From: Rhodospirillales bacterium
GTDB lineage: Bacteria > Pseudomonadota > Alphaproteobacteria > Rhodospirillales > Casp-alpha2
Direction of reading: 5' to 3'
Length of the DNA stretch: 45,452 bases
Assembly: GCA_013203955.1 (NCBI GenBank)
Contig: JABMOY010000189.1
Coordinates: forward strand, 1 to 45,452
Positions 16,393 through 26,047 of the stretch are shown here, in pieces. The number at the start of each line of letters is the position of its first letter. Position 1 is the stretch's first letter. Made by a program: the position numbers and the translations under genes. The notes beneath the pieces were generated by a model, which saw only the letters and a list, made by a program, of their open reading frames with translations, was not told the origin of the DNA and did no database searches.

Positions 16393-17709
16393 ATGCACAT
16401 CGCAATGATCGGCACCGGCTATGTAGGATTGGTTTCGGGGACGTGTTTTTCCGAATTCGGCCACGACGTCGTCTGCGTCGACCTTAACGAAGACAAGATC
16501 AAAACCCTGCAGGCAGGCAAGATTCCCATCTTCGAGCCGGGGCTTAAGGAAATGGTGGCCGGCAATGTTAAGGACGGGCGGCTTTCTTTTTCCACCAACC
16601 TTAAGGACGCAGTGGGGCCCGCAGATGCCGTCTTTATCGCCGTCGGCACGCCGAGCAAAGAAGGCAACGGCGAAGCCGACCTGACATATGTGAAGGCGGC
16701 GGCTCGGGATATCGCCGCAGCCCTCGATGGCTATACGGTGGTGATAACCAAATCGACGGTGCCCGTCGGCACCGGTCGCGCGCTCGAGGAAATTATCCGG
16801 GAAACCAACCCTGAGGCCGATTTTGACGTTGTCTCAAACCCCGAATTCCTGCGCGAAGGATCGGCGATCAACGATTTCGTTCGCCCCGACCGGGTCGTCA
16901 TCGGCACTCAGAGCGAACGCGCCCGCAATGTCATGAAACAGATGTACCGGCCGCTTTTTTTGATCGAAACGCCGATACTGTTCACCACCCGCCCGACCGC
17001 CGAATTGATCAAGTACGCCGCCAATGGCTTTCTGGCGACCAAGATATCCTTCATCAACGAAATCGCCGACCTTTGCGAAGCCGTCAATGCCGATGTCCAG
17101 GACGTAGCCAAGGGGATCGGTCTGGATGGACGGATCGGGTCGAAGTTCCTGCACGCCGGCCCGGGGTACGGGGGATCGTGCTTCCCCAAGGATACGATAG
17201 CCTTGGCCAAGACCGCCGAGGAATCAGGGCGCCCGATGCTCATCGTCGAAGCCGTCAATGCCGTCAACGATGCGCGCAAGGAAAAGATGGCCGGCAAGAT
17301 TATCGAAGCCTGTGGCGGTTCGGTGAAAGGCAAGACCATCGCCGTATTGGGGCTGGCCTTCAAGCCCAACACCGATGACATGCGCGAAGCGCCTAGCCTT
17401 AATATTATCGCCGGGCTACAGGCCGCCGGCGCCGACGTCCGCGTCTTCGATCCCGAAGCGATGGGCGAGGCCAAGAAGCTTCTGGAAAACGTCGAATGGT
17501 GCAAGGACGGCTATGACGCCGTCACCGGCGCCGATGCGCTGAGCATCGTTACCGAATGGAACGAATTCCGGGCGCTCGACCTGGACCGTTTGAAATCGCT
17601 GATGAAGGCGCCGGTGATGGTCGATCTGCGCAATATTTATAACCCGAGAGAAATGGCGGAAGCGGGCTTTGACTATACCTGTATCGGCCGCCCTCAGGCG
17701 GGGGCCTGA
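16393..17709 (+). CDS. ugd: UDP-glucose 6-dehydrogenase
   Basis: Oxidises UDP-glucose to UDP-glucuronate with two NAD+. The NAD-binding [20 protein letters not shown] is at the N-terminus, [16 protein letters not shown] in the middle, and the catalytic cysteine is in [16 protein letters not shown]. The C-terminal UDP-binding domain holds [19 protein letters not shown]. Its 438 residues fit the family. The start has a strong ribosome binding site (AAAGGAGA). Its last base is shared with the ATG of the phosphomannomutase gene (TGATG). Confidence 0.95.
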   Translation: MHIAMIGTGYVGLVSGTCFSEFGHDVVCVDLNEDKIKTLQAGKIPIFEPGLKEMVAGNVKDGRLSFSTNLKDAVGPADAVFIAVGTPSKEGNGEADLTYVKAAARDIAAALDGYTVVITKSTVPVGTGRALEEIIRETNPEADFDVVSNPEFLREGSAINDFVRPDRVVIGTQSERARNVMKQMYRPLFLIETPILFTTRPTAELIKYAANGFLATKISFINEIADLCEAVNADVQDVAKGIGLDGRIGSKFLHAGPGYGGSCFPKDTIALAKTAEESGRPMLIVEAVNAVNDARKEKMAGKIIEACGGSVKGKTIAVLGLAFKPNTDDMREAPSLNIIAGLQAAGADVRVFDPEAMGEAKKLLENVEWCKDGYDAVTGADALSIVTEWNEFRALDLDRLKSLMKAPVMVDLRNIYNPREMAEAGFDYTCIGRPQAGA

Positions 17710-19097
17710 TGTCCGAAGGCCATCGCCTCGATCCGACCATCCTTCGTGAATACGATATCCGCGGCATCGTGCCGGATACGCTGAGCCCCGTTGACGCGGG
17801 TGCTATCGGCCGGGCGTTCGGTACAATCTTACTGGAACGCGGCGGCAAAAGCGTCGCCGTCGGTTATGACGGGCGGTTGTCGTCACCGGAACTGGAAGCG
17901 GCCCTGGTCGAAGGCCTGGCCGCCACCGGGGTATCTGTTATTCGCATCGGCCGGGGACCGTCGCCGATGCTCTATTTCGCCGCCGAGACTTTGCCGACGG
18001 ATGCCGGGCTAATGATTACGGGCTCGCACAACCCGCCGGAATACAACGGCATCAAGTTGGGTTTGGGCGGCAAACCTTTTTTTGCCGAGGACATTCAAGC
18101 CTTGGGTGAACGGGCGGCCAAAGGCAATTTTGCCGAAGGCGATGGCTCGGTCACGGAAGTCCCCCTGCTGGCCGATTACGTGGCCCGAATGCTGACCGAT
18201 TTCGAGCCCGGCGAAAGGGCTTTGAAGGTTGCCTGGGATGCCGGCAACGGCGCGACCGGGGACGCGCTGCGCATGTTGGTTGACGGGCTTCCTGGAGACC
18301 ACGTGCTGTTGAACGATGAAATCGATGGCACATTTCCCGCCCACCACCCGGACCCAACTGTGGAAAGCAACCTGGAGCAACTGAAACGTGCGGTCGCCGA
18401 TGAAAGTTGTGACGTCGGCATCGCTTTTGACGGCGACGGCGATAGGATCGGCGTCATCGACGGGCGGGGAAGGGCGTTGTGGGGGGATCAAATCCTGGTC
18501 GTCTTGGCCGCCGAAGTGCTGGCTGATGAGCCGGGCGCCACCATCATCGCCGACGTCAAGTCGAGCCGCGTTTTTTTCGATGAAATCAAACGCTTAGGCG
18601 GCAAACCGCTGATGTGGAAAACCGGCCATTCCCACATTAAGAACAAGATGGCGGAAATCGGTGCGCCGTTGGCGGGCGAGATGAGCGCCCATATTTTTTT
18701 CAAACACCGTTATTACGGCTTTGACGACGCGCTTTACGTTGCGGTCCGGTTGCTGTCGGCGATCAACCGGTCAGGCGGCAGCTTGGCCGACATCTATGAC
18801 CGCCTGCCGGTGATGGTGAACACGCCGGAAATCCGCTTCGATTGCGCCGAGGACAGAAAATTCGCCGTCATCAATGAAGTCAAAGAACGCCTGAAGAAGG
18901 ACGGGGGCCAAGTTAACGACATTGACGGGGTTCGGGTCGAAACCGACGACGGCTGGTGGTTGCTCAGGGCGTCGAACACGCAGGCCGTTTTGGTCGCCCG
19001 ATGCGAATCAGAAAACCATGAAGGTCTGGAACGCCTTAAGGCCGCCCTAAAGGGGCAGCTTGAAGCCAGTGGCGTCGATTTTCCGGAGATGGATTAG
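17709..19097 (+). CDS. Phosphomannomutase/phosphoglucomutase
   Basis: An alpha-D-phosphohexomutase of the AlgC/ManB type, 462 residues, interconverting hexose 6- and 1-phosphates. The phosphoserine loop is [14 protein letters not shown], the Mg-binding loop DGDGDRIG, the sugar-specificity loop GEMSAHIFF, and the phosphate-binding tail [20 protein letters not shown] is typical of enzymes accepting both mannose and glucose. It completes the galU-ugd operon and could supply glucose-1-phosphate to GalU. It converges with the carboxypeptidase gene, with two bases between the stops. Confidence 0.93.
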   Translation: MSEGHRLDPTILREYDIRGIVPDTLSPVDAGAIGRAFGTILLERGGKSVAVGYDGRLSSPELEAALVEGLAATGVSVIRIGRGPSPMLYFAAETLPTDAGLMITGSHNPPEYNGIKLGLGGKPFFAEDIQALGERAAKGNFAEGDGSVTEVPLLADYVARMLTDFEPGERALKVAWDAGNGATGDALRMLVDGLPGDHVLLNDEIDGTFPAHHPDPTVESNLEQLKRAVADESCDVGIAFDGDGDRIGVIDGRGRALWGDQILVVLAAEVLADEPGATIIADVKSSRVFFDEIKRLGGKPLMWKTGHSHIKNKMAEIGAPLAGEMSAHIFFKHRYYGFDDALYVAVRLLSAINRSGGSLADIYDRLPVMVNTPEIRFDCAEDRKFAVINEVKERLKKDGGQVNDIDGVRVETDDGWWLLRASNTQAVLVARCESENHEGLERLKAALKGQLEASGVDFPEMD

Positions 19098-19099
19098 GA

Positions 19100-20374
19100 T
19101 TAGCGCTCGTTGGCGGCGACTCGGTAGTCGTCCCGCATCTTGATTTCCATGCAATTGGTGTTGCGCTTTCTTAGGAAGTCGCAGGCTTGAGAAGCCTGTT
19201 CCTTGCTGATGCCCTTAATGCGGGCCCGGTGCAGAACCCGGCCCCTGTTTTTTCGAAGCGGCACGATCTTGATGTCGCCTTCCATCAGGAAACTCGGCGC
19301 GATCTCAATGGCTCGGCGGGCCGCTTCATAAGCTTGGGAATATCTTGCATAAGCGCCGACCTGAACACCCCAGCGGCGGTTTGCCGGAATCGGGTTTTTG
19401 GAATTAGCACGGGCGATCGCGGGCGGTTTCGGCGTTGCCCCTCTTGAAGTTGGCTTGGCGGTTATTTTTGCGTATGGGGGCTCAGCTTCCAACGAGGCGA
19501 TGACGGGCGGGGACTCTTGATTAAGCGCCTTGAAGCCTAAGTCCAAAAGCCGGGTCATCAGGGCGTTACGGGACCGGGGCGAATTGCCGCCGAAGATAAC
19601 GCCGATCACTCGGCGGCCGTTGCGATAGGCCGATGCCACAAGATTAAAACCGGAAGCACGGATATAGCCGGTCTTGATGCCGTCGGCCCCGTCATAGGTA
19701 TCAAGCAGCTTGTTGTGATTGCTGTGGGTAATGCCGTCGAAAAGGAAGCTGTCGGTCGAAAAGTAACGGTATTGCAGGGGAAAATCCCTAATCAAGGCGC
19801 GCGCCAGCACCCCCATGTCGCGGGCCGTGCTCATTTGGCCGCGGTGCGGCAAACCGGAAGCGTTTCTAAAGGTTGTCCGATTCATGCCCAGCTTTCTGGC
19901 CATCGCCGTCATTTTCAATGCGAACCCGCGTTCCGAGCCGCTCAGGTTTTCGGCGACGACGGTGGCCACGTCGTTGGCTGATTTGGTGACCAGCGCCATG
20001 ATGGCTTCCTTGACGGTGATGTATTCGCCGCGGTTGAGGCCCAACTTCGATGACGGCTGGCGGGCGGCGCGGGCGGATATGCGGAGCCTGTTATTCAATT
20101 TCCAAATCTTCGATTCAAGCGCGTCGAAAATCAGGTAAAGGGTCATCATCTTTGTCAGCGATGCCGGATAATTCCGGGTGTCGGCGTTTATTTCGTGGAT
20201 GATCCGACCGGTTTTAGCGTCGAGGACAATGGAGGCGTATTTAGCAGCTGCCGGTTGGGCGCTCATGACCAGAATGGCGAAAGCGGCCAGGAGTCCTACA
20301 GAAAGGCCTGAAAACACATGAAGCCACGAGGGTTTTAGCCCCGAAGTTTCCATTTTACGCGGCGGCATCGTCAA
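19100..20374 (-). CDS. D-alanyl-D-alanine carboxypeptidase with SPOR domain
   Basis: A penicillin-binding protein of the S11 family (424 residues) that trims the pentapeptide stems of peptidoglycan in the periplasm. After a membrane/signal segment (FSGLSVGLLAAFAILVMSAQ, ending AAA) come the catalytic SxxK in PASLTKMMT, the SxN in KSAND and the KTG in IKTGYIRASGFNLV. From about residue 340 a SPOR domain (WGVQVGAYARYSQAYEAARRA) predicts binding to denuded glycan at division sites. A TTG at 20374 lies six bases after AGGGG, while an ATG at 20368 is also possible. An inverted repeat lies 40 to 77 bases upstream. Confidence 0.93.
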   Translation of the reverse strand: MTMPPRKMETSGLKPSWLHVFSGLSVGLLAAFAILVMSAQPAAAKYASIVLDAKTGRIIHEINADTRNYPASLTKMMTLYLIFDALESKIWKLNNRLRISARAARQPSSKLGLNRGEYITVKEAIMALVTKSANDVATVVAENLSGSERGFALKMTAMARKLGMNRTTFRNASGLPHRGQMSTARDMGVLARALIRDFPLQYRYFSTDSFLFDGITHSNHNKLLDTYDGADGIKTGYIRASGFNLVASAYRNGRRVIGVIFGGNSPRSRNALMTRLLDLGFKALNQESPPVIASLEAEPPYAKITAKPTSRGATPKPPAIARANSKNPIPANRRWGVQVGAYARYSQAYEAARRAIEIAPSFLMEGDIKIVPLRKNRGRVLHRARIKGISKEQASQACDFLRKRNTNCMEIKMRDDYRVAANER

Positions 20375-20413
20375 CTTTATCCCCTATCGGCTTGTCCGAC
20401 CGTCCCCATCATA

Positions 20414-20451
20414 ACAACGAAACCCACCAGCGTCCCTAGAAATTTCGTTGT
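20414..20451. repeat. Inverted repeat in the carboxypeptidase leader
   Basis: ACAACGAAA (20414-20422) is matched exactly by TTTCGTTGT (20443-20451) across 20 bases. It lies 40-77 bases upstream of the carboxypeptidase start on the minus strand. It is not followed by a T-run on either strand, so it looks like an operator or leader hairpin rather than a terminator. Confidence 0.5.
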
Positions 20452-20647
20452 CGAATCAAGTAGTTCTATAACTATCTTTATAAAAAACCGTTAATGAAAG
20501 CCAGCAAAAGCGAATGAAGCTGCCCCATTGAATGGATTCTTGCTCTATGTAGAGGTTTTTGTTACGCGGTTGCAAAAATAATCATAAAATTCATGGGTAT
20601 GACAAAAATCAAACCATTTCAGTATGATAGATTTGCGAATTTTATGT

Positions 20648-20656
20648 TGCGATGCA
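20648..20656. promoter_or_regulatory. Upstream TGC-N3-GCA dyad of the phasin promoter
   Basis: TGCGATGCA, in the context TTGCGATGCAC, lies 11 bases before the -35 element. It matches in form the dyad at the transcription start, 49 bases downstream. PhaR-type repressors bind TGC...GCA dyads of this kind. Confidence 0.4.
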
Positions 20657-20666
20657 CAATAAACCG

Positions 20667-20695
20667 TTGACATAGGATTTTTCAGGCTGTATATA
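20667..20695 (+). promoter_or_regulatory. Sigma-70 promoter of the phasin gene
   Basis: A consensus -35 box TTGACA (20667-20672) and TATATA (20690-20695) are separated by 17 bases. The predicted start is about 20702, inside the palindrome that follows. The rest of the intergenic region (20375-20666) is A+T rich, contains the inverted repeat described at 20414, and shows nothing else I can name. Confidence 0.75.
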
Positions 20696-20706
20696 TTGCA
20701 GTGCAA
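20696..20706. promoter_or_regulatory. Perfect palindrome at the phasin transcription start
   Basis: TTGCAGTGCAA (arms TTGCA and TGCAA around one G) directly follows the -10 box and covers the expected +1. The position is that of a repressor site; the sequence is of the TGC...GCA type used by PhaR at phasin promoters. No phaR gene is in the window. Confidence 0.55.
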
Positions 20707-20795
20707 CAAAGAAATGAACGGCGATTCGCAGGCCCCCGAGCGGATCCGCCAAAAGACCGAACCAAATCTCAGACCCCCCAAACTGGAGAATAAAA

Positions 20796-21209
20796 ATGTC
20801 TACCGCCAAAACCAAAACCAACGGTTCCACCAATAAGACCGCCGAAGCCGTTTTCACCGCCGGTCAGGAAAACATGGAATTTGCTTTCAAGGAAACCATC
20901 GAAGCGGTGATGAAATCCAACGCCATCTTCGTTCAGGGCGTCCAGGACATCAACACGGTGATTTTCGGACTGGCCCAAGCCGCTCTCGAAGACAGCGTCG
21001 CCGCCACCAAAACCATCATGGGCTGCAAAACGCCTAAGGATTTGATCGAAGTCCAGGCCGACCTTGCCAAGACGAGCTATGCAAAGGCTATGGAAGACAG
21101 CCGCAAGATTTCCGACATGTCGGTCAAAGTGGCCGAGGAATTCAGCAAGCCGATCGCCAAGCAGGTTAACGCCACCGTCGAAAAGTTTACCAAGCCGATT
21201 GCTGCCTAA
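20796..21209 (+). CDS. Phasin family protein
   Basis: The 137-residue product is amphipathic and helical, without signal sequence. It has a Lys/Thr-rich N-terminus (STAKTKTNGSTNKT), then ENMEFAFKETIEAVMKSN, the conserved CKTPKDLIEVQADLAKTSYA core, and a C-terminal helix DSRKISDMSVKVAEEFSKPI. Phasins coat polyhydroxyalkanoate granules and control their number and size. GGAG precedes the ATG. It is a monocistronic gene with its own strong promoter and terminator, fitting a highly expressed granule protein. No phaC synthase gene is in the window. Confidence 0.9.
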   Translation: MSTAKTKTNGSTNKTAEAVFTAGQENMEFAFKETIEAVMKSNAIFVQGVQDINTVIFGLAQAALEDSVAATKTIMGCKTPKDLIEVQADLAKTSYAKAMEDSRKISDMSVKVAEEFSKPIAKQVNATVEKFTKPIAA

Positions 21210-21241
21210 TCCTCCCCAACACTTAAAGGCAGCATCGAATC

Positions 21242-21276
21242 GCGCCCGGCGGCCCCCCCGCCGCCGGGCGCTTTTT
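21242..21276 (+). terminator. Strong rho-independent terminator of the phasin gene
   Basis: An 11-bp perfect GC-rich stem (GCGCCCGGCGG with CCGCCGGGCGC) encloses five cytosines and is followed by eight thymines. It is 32 bases past the phasin stop codon. Confidence 0.95.
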
Positions 21277-21500
21277 TTTGTTTCCAATTTTGCCTAGAAA
21301 ATTCAATCTTTTGAGGGGGGCTGTGCGGATCATCACTGATTTTTGACAGGATTTTAGCCAAAATCTCACAAAATTAACCCGTCTGGAGGCTTCCATCGGA
21401 GAATTTTGTTAACATATATAGTATTGTACAATAACGATTCTAAGGTTCCGGCAGATACAGTCGGGATTGGGTATGACCATAAGACATTGAGAATATCACG

Positions 21501-21872
21501 ATGAGCAATTCCAACGAACCCAGCAAACCGCCAATTGACATTGACGATAGCGACAACGGCAACGACTCGTCGACGGGCGTCGCCGTCAAGTCCAGGATCA
21601 AGACCAAGAAACCGGCCATGTATAAGGTCCTGTTGTTGAATGACGACTACACACCGATGGAATTCGTCATCCATGTGCTGGAAAGGTATTTCAACAAACG
21701 CAACGAAGAGGCAACCCAGATCATGCTTCACGTTCATCAAAAGGGCGTCGGCGTCTGCGGGGTCTTTACTTTCGAAGTTGCCGAAACCAAAGTCAGTCAG
21801 GTCATGGACCTTGCCAAGCAGCACCAACATCCGCTGCAATGCACGATCGAAAAGGATGATAGCGGCGAATAA
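21501..21872 (+). CDS. clpS: ATP-dependent Clp protease adaptor ClpS
   Basis: The 123-residue adaptor delivers N-end-rule substrates to ClpAP. After a disordered N-terminus ([19 protein letters not shown]), the ClpS core begins with [21 protein letters not shown] and continues with [17 protein letters not shown] and [12 protein letters not shown]. The N-D-D-Y-T-P-M-E-F segment forms the N-degron pocket. It precedes clpA by 55 bases. The 224 bases between the phasin terminator and this start are A+T rich; TTTTGT (21404) and TACAAT (21427) with 17 bases between might be the promoter, only weakly supported. The Aat transferase that makes such N-degrons is encoded at 35139. Confidence 0.95.
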   Translation: MSNSNEPSKPPIDIDDSDNGNDSSTGVAVKSRIKTKKPAMYKVLLLNDDYTPMEFVIHVLERYFNKRNEEATQIMLHVHQKGVGVCGVFTFEVAETKVSQVMDLAKQHQHPLQCTIEKDDSGE

Positions 21873-21927
21873 GGCCTTAAAGGCCGGAACAACCTGGCCC
21901 GAGAAACCATAAACGGAGAACCAAAAC

Positions 21928-24243
21928 ATGCTGTCACGCAACCTTGAGCAAACGCTTCACCGGGCCTTGGCCCTGGCCACCGAGCGCGCTCATGAATACG
22001 CGACGCTGGAACATCTTTTGTTGTCCTTGACCGAGGACCAGGATTCGGTCGCCGTTCTGCGCGCCTGTGGTGTCGACCTTGAACAGCTTCATCAGGACCT
22101 GAGTGACTTCATTGATAATGAATTGACGGACATCGGCCGTTCGCACGGCAGCGAACCGAAACCGACGGCCGGCTTTCAGCGGGTCGTGCAACGCGCCGTC
22201 ATTCACGTTCAATCTTCGGGCCGCGAAGAAGTGACCGGTGCCAACGTTTTGGTGGCGTTATTTTCGGAACGGGAATCGCACGCCGTTTACTTCTTGCAGC
22301 TTCACGACATGACGCGCCTCGACGCGGTCAATTATATTTCCCACGGCATCGCCAAGGTCGGCGGCGAGTCGCGCCCGCAAAGGGTGAGCGGCGTTGACGA
22401 GGACGAAGGTGACGAAAAGATGGGGGCGAAAGGTGAAGAAGCCCTTGAGTCGTTCTGCGTCAACCTTAACCGCAAGGCCCAGGAAGGCCGCATTGATCCG
22501 TTGATCGGCCGCCAGGCAGAAATCGACCGAACCATTCAGATATTGTGCCGCCGCAACAAGAACAACCCCCTCTATGTCGGCGATTCCGGCGTCGGCAAAA
22601 CGGCCCTGGCCGAAGGACTGGCGAAGCGAATTGTCGACGGCGAAGTGCCCGAGGTGCTGTCGGAAGCAGTCATTTACGCGCTCGATATGGGGGCGCTGCT
22701 GGCCGGTACCCGTTATCGCGGCGATTTTGAAGAACGCTTGAAAAGCGTGATGTCGGAATTGGAAAATACCGAACATTCCATCCTGTTCATCGACGAAATA
22801 CACACCGTGATCGGCGCCGGGGCGACCAGCGGGGGATCTATGGATGCCTCGAACATTCTGAAACCGTCACTCGCCAACGGGCAGCTTCGCTGCATGGGGT
22901 CGACGACGTACAAGGAATACCGCTCCTATTTCGAGAAAGATCGGGCGCTGGCCCGCCGGTTCCAAAAAATCGACATTTATGAGCCCAGCGTCGAGGATAC
23001 GGTCAAGATCCTGCGTGGGCTAAAGCCTTATTTCGAAAAGCACCACATGGTTCGCTACACGGCGGAATCGCTTCGCTCGGCCGTTGAATTGTCGGCGCGT
23101 TACATTAACGACCGCAAGCTACCCGACAAGGCGCTGGACGTGATCGACGAGGTTGGCGCGTCAAGGATGCTGGTGCCTAAGAACAGGCGCAAGAAGACCG
23201 TTACCGTCAAGGACGTCGAGGAAGTCGTCGCCATGATCGCCCGCATCCCGCCGAAAAGCGTGTCCGTCGACGACCGCAAAGCCTTGAAGACCCTGAAACG
23301 CGATCTCTCGACCATGGTCTTCGGGCAGGACAAGGCCATTGAAGCGCTTTCCAGCGCCATCAAACTGGCGCGCGCGGGTTTGCGCGAACCGGAAAAACCC
23401 ATCGGGTCGTATTTGTTCTGCGGCCCCACCGGTGTCGGCAAGACCGAAGTCGCCCGCCAGTTGGCCCTGACCTTGGGCGTCGAACTGGTGCGGTTCGATA
23501 TGTCCGAATATATGGAACGCCATTCCGTATCGCGCCTGATCGGGGCGCCGCCGGGGTATGTCGGGTTCGACCAGGGCGGGCTTTTGACCGACGCCATTGA
23601 TCATCAGCCCCATTCGGTATTGTTGTTGGACGAAATTGAAAAAGCCCACCCGGATTTGTTCAACATCCTGTTGCAGGTGATGGACCACGGCAAGCTGACC
23701 GACCACAACGGCAAGAGCATCGATTTCCGCAATGTCGCCATCATCATGACCACCAACGCCGGCGCCGCCGATCTGGCCAAGCCGGCCATCGGTTTCGAGC
23801 GCGAAGAACGCGTCGGTGACGACATGGAAGCCATCGAAAAGATGTTTACCCCGGAATTCCGCAACCGTCTGGACGCCATCATTCCGTTCAACGCGCTGCC
23901 GCCCGAGGTCGTTGCCAAGGTCGTTGATAAGTTCATCATTGAATTGGAAGTGCAGCTCGAAGACCGTGACGTGGTCATTGAGCTGAGCGACCCGGCTCGT
24001 GAATGGCTGGCCAAGAAGGGCTATGACGCAAAATTCGGTGCCCGCCCCTTGGGCCGCGTTATTCAGGAAAACATCAAGAAACCGCTGGCCGAAGAACTGT
24101 TGTTCGGCAAGTTGGAAAAAGGTGGGGTTGTCGTCGTCAAGGTCAAGAAGAACAAGCTGGTTTTTGATTATCCGAAGACCAAGGACAGCAAGCTTCCCCC
24201 CAAGCGCCGCAAGCCCAAGGTTCCCGAGCTCATTGAACGATAA
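21928..24243 (+). CDS. clpA: ATP-dependent Clp protease ATP-binding subunit ClpA
   Basis: The 771-residue hexameric unfoldase carries a Clp_N repeat domain (1-150), a first AAA+ module (Walker A GDSGVGKTALAEG, Walker B SILFIDEIHTVIGAG) and a second one (Walker A GPTGVGKTEVARQ, Walker B LLLDEIEKAHPDL, sensor 2 GARPLGR). There is no ClpB-type middle domain, so it is ClpA. The ClpP-binding loop of the [IVL]-G-[FL] type is IGF in AIGFEREER. Together with ClpS and ClpP, the latter not in this window, it degrades N-end-rule substrates. Confidence 0.96.
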   Translation: MLSRNLEQTLHRALALATERAHEYATLEHLLLSLTEDQDSVAVLRACGVDLEQLHQDLSDFIDNELTDIGRSHGSEPKPTAGFQRVVQRAVIHVQSSGREEVTGANVLVALFSERESHAVYFLQLHDMTRLDAVNYISHGIAKVGGESRPQRVSGVDEDEGDEKMGAKGEEALESFCVNLNRKAQEGRIDPLIGRQAEIDRTIQILCRRNKNNPLYVGDSGVGKTALAEGLAKRIVDGEVPEVLSEAVIYALDMGALLAGTRYRGDFEERLKSVMSELENTEHSILFIDEIHTVIGAGATSGGSMDASNILKPSLANGQLRCMGSTTYKEYRSYFEKDRALARRFQKIDIYEPSVEDTVKILRGLKPYFEKHHMVRYTAESLRSAVELSARYINDRKLPDKALDVIDEVGASRMLVPKNRRKKTVTVKDVEEVVAMIARIPPKSVSVDDRKALKTLKRDLSTMVFGQDKAIEALSSAIKLARAGLREPEKPIGSYLFCGPTGVGKTEVARQLALTLGVELVRFDMSEYMERHSVSRLIGAPPGYVGFDQGGLLTDAIDHQPHSVLLLDEIEKAHPDLFNILLQVMDHGKLTDHNGKSIDFRNVAIIMTTNAGAADLAKPAIGFEREERVGDDMEAIEKMFTPEFRNRLDAIIPFNALPPEVVAKVVDKFIIELEVQLEDRDVVIELSDPAREWLAKKGYDAKFGARPLGRVIQENIKKPLAEELLFGKLEKGGVVVVKVKKNKLVFDYPKTKDSKLPPKRRKPKVPELIER

Positions 24244-24260
24244 CGGGGAACGATAGCGGG

Positions 24261-25385
24261 ATGTTGAAGGATTTCTTGGATGGTATCCGCGTCCTTGACC
24301 TGAGCCAGTTTCTTCCCGGTCCTTTCGCCACCCAATTGCTTGCCGATATGGGCGCCGATGTGCTCAAGGTCGAGCCGCCCGCGGGCGATCCGCAACGGCG
24401 TTTCAACCCCGTCAACGGTGGGCTCGGCCCCGAGGGTGTGCGCTCGCCTTATTATGATGTCGTCAACGCCGGCAAGACCATCGTCTCCATTGACCTTAAA
24501 TCCGAAGACGGCAAACAGGCGTTCGAAATTTTGATTTCCTCTGCCGACGTGCTGTTGGAATCGTACCGGCCCGGCGTTTTGGAAAGGCTCGGTTTCGGGC
24601 GCGAACGTTTGGAAGAACTAAACCCGGGCCTGATCCATTGCGCGCTTTCCGGTTACGGGCAGACCGGGCCCAAACGTCTGAAGGCGGGGCACGATATCAA
24701 CTATATAGCCTCCACCGGCATGTTTTCGGCTTCCGGGATCAAGGAAAAACCCGTCCTGACCTGGCCGCCGCCGGCGGATTACGCCAGCGCCCAACAAGCC
24801 GCCTTGACCATTCTGGGCGCCCTGATTGCTAAACAGAAAACCGAGCAGGGGACTTTTTTAGATGTCAGCTTGGCCGAATCGATGTTGGCTTGGCAGTCCT
24901 TTGGCCTGACGGCGGTTGGGGACGCCCAAGGAGATCCCGAGCGCGGACAAAACCTTCTGAACGGCGGTGCCGCCGCCTATCAGGTTTACGAAACCGGAGA
25001 CGACCGTTTCATTACTTTGGGTGCCCTGGAAGTCCATTTCTGGAAAAACTTCTGCGAAGCGGTCGGCCATCCGGAATGGGTCATTCGACAGTTCGAGCCC
25101 TTGCCGCAGACGGGACTGATCGCCGCCGTCGCCGATATGGTCAAGGCTCAGCCTCTTGAATACTGGAATGCCGTGCTGGGAGACGTGGATTGCTGCTACC
25201 ACCCGGTTCTGGATTATGCGGAGGCAGCCCTTGACCCTCACACCCGGGCCAGGGGGCTGATTTCAAAGGCCGATAATTTTACCCAAGTTTTGTTCCCGGC
25301 CCATGTCGATGGCGAGCCGCCTGAACCCCGGTCGCCGGTGGCCGAGGTCGATCTTAAGACGGCGCTGAAAAGATGGGCTACTTAG
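24261..25385 (+). CDS. CaiB/BaiF family CoA-transferase (family III)
   Basis: The 374-residue enzyme of the interlocked-dimer family transfers CoA between carboxylic acids, or acts as a 2-arylpropionyl/alpha-methylacyl-CoA racemase. DGIRVLDLSQFLPGPFATQLLADMGADVLKVEPP is the characteristic N-terminus, with the ribose-binding LKSEDGKQAFEIL and GYGQTGPKRLKAGHDINY. The DINY aspartate is the expected catalytic residue. LAESMLAWQSFGL and the C-terminal CCYHPVLDYAEAALDPHTRARG complete the family form. Substrate unknown. It follows clpA by 17 bases, although the functions are unrelated. Its 3' end overlaps the next convergent gene by 8 bases. Confidence 0.9.
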   Translation: MLKDFLDGIRVLDLSQFLPGPFATQLLADMGADVLKVEPPAGDPQRRFNPVNGGLGPEGVRSPYYDVVNAGKTIVSIDLKSEDGKQAFEILISSADVLLESYRPGVLERLGFGRERLEELNPGLIHCALSGYGQTGPKRLKAGHDINYIASTGMFSASGIKEKPVLTWPPPADYASAQQAALTILGALIAKQKTEQGTFLDVSLAESMLAWQSFGLTAVGDAQGDPERGQNLLNGGAAAYQVYETGDDRFITLGALEVHFWKNFCEAVGHPEWVIRQFEPLPQTGLIAAVADMVKAQPLEYWNAVLGDVDCCYHPVLDYAEAALDPHTRARGLISKADNFTQVLFPAHVDGEPPEPRSPVAEVDLKTALKRWAT

Positions 25386-25974
25386 GGCAGTCGATGGTCC
25401 CGACAAGGCCGACTTTGGCGGCGCCCAACTGCGGCACCTCTATGGCCGCTAGGCCCTTGATTTTATAGACTTGGCGCTTGCCGTTTGTGCCCGATCGGTC
25501 TTGGCGTTCGATCATGGCCGCCTTGCAGGCGCTGCACGAATTGGCGAGCACGATGGCGCCGCGTAGGTTGCGTTTCAGGTTGATGCAGGTTTCTGCCTTT
25601 TTCTTGGCCTTGGGGTTGACCAGTTCTATTGCTCCCCCGGGATCGCCTTCGCATGCTTGCACCGACGTCACTCGCGACCGTCCGGGGCCGCGAAAGGGCA
25701 CCGGAAAGGTTGATTTCGCCGGCACGTTGAAGGTGCGTGAAACGGGAACGGAATTACCAGGGCGCTTGCGGGTGATTTTTACGATCCGGCATCGGTCGCA
25801 TTCGTTGACGATGACTTCGCCTCCGCCCGTGGGCGCCAACCGGGCACAGCGGGTATTGACGGCGGCTTCGACCGGCAACGCCCATAACAGAGTCATCAAT
25901 AACACAAGCCCTAAGACGGCAAAAAATTCAGCCTGAAAGGCAAAGATTGAAAGCTTTTTTTCCACAATCCACAA
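25378..25974 (-). CDS. Exported Cys-rich protein with an internal duplication, function unknown
   Basis: The 198-residue product has an N-terminal hydrophobic segment (FFAVLGLVLLMTLLWALPVEA) that looks like a signal peptide. The rest contains eight cysteines in two copies of the same layout: C-x15-C-x2-C-x45-C, then C-x16-C-x2-C-x45-C. The CxxC motifs are CDRC and CSAC. Apart from the cysteine spacing and VIVNEC/IVLANSC segments, the halves have diverged. The even number and regular spacing suggest disulfides in the periplasm. I do not recognise a family. The stop overlaps the CoA-transferase end by 8 bases, tail to tail. Confidence 0.78.
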   Translation of the reverse strand: MWIVEKKLSIFAFQAEFFAVLGLVLLMTLLWALPVEAAVNTRCARLAPTGGGEVIVNECDRCRIVKITRKRPGNSVPVSRTFNVPAKSTFPVPFRGPGRSRVTSVQACEGDPGGAIELVNPKAKKKAETCINLKRNLRGAIVLANSCSACKAAMIERQDRSGTNGKRQVYKIKGLAAIEVPQLGAAKVGLVGTIDCPK

Positions 25975-26047
25975 TCCAAAGTCCCATTTGAACTGAGGTA
26001 TTGTAGGCCTGAATTCGTTAACGGAGAGTGACTTAAGATCAACCCGT

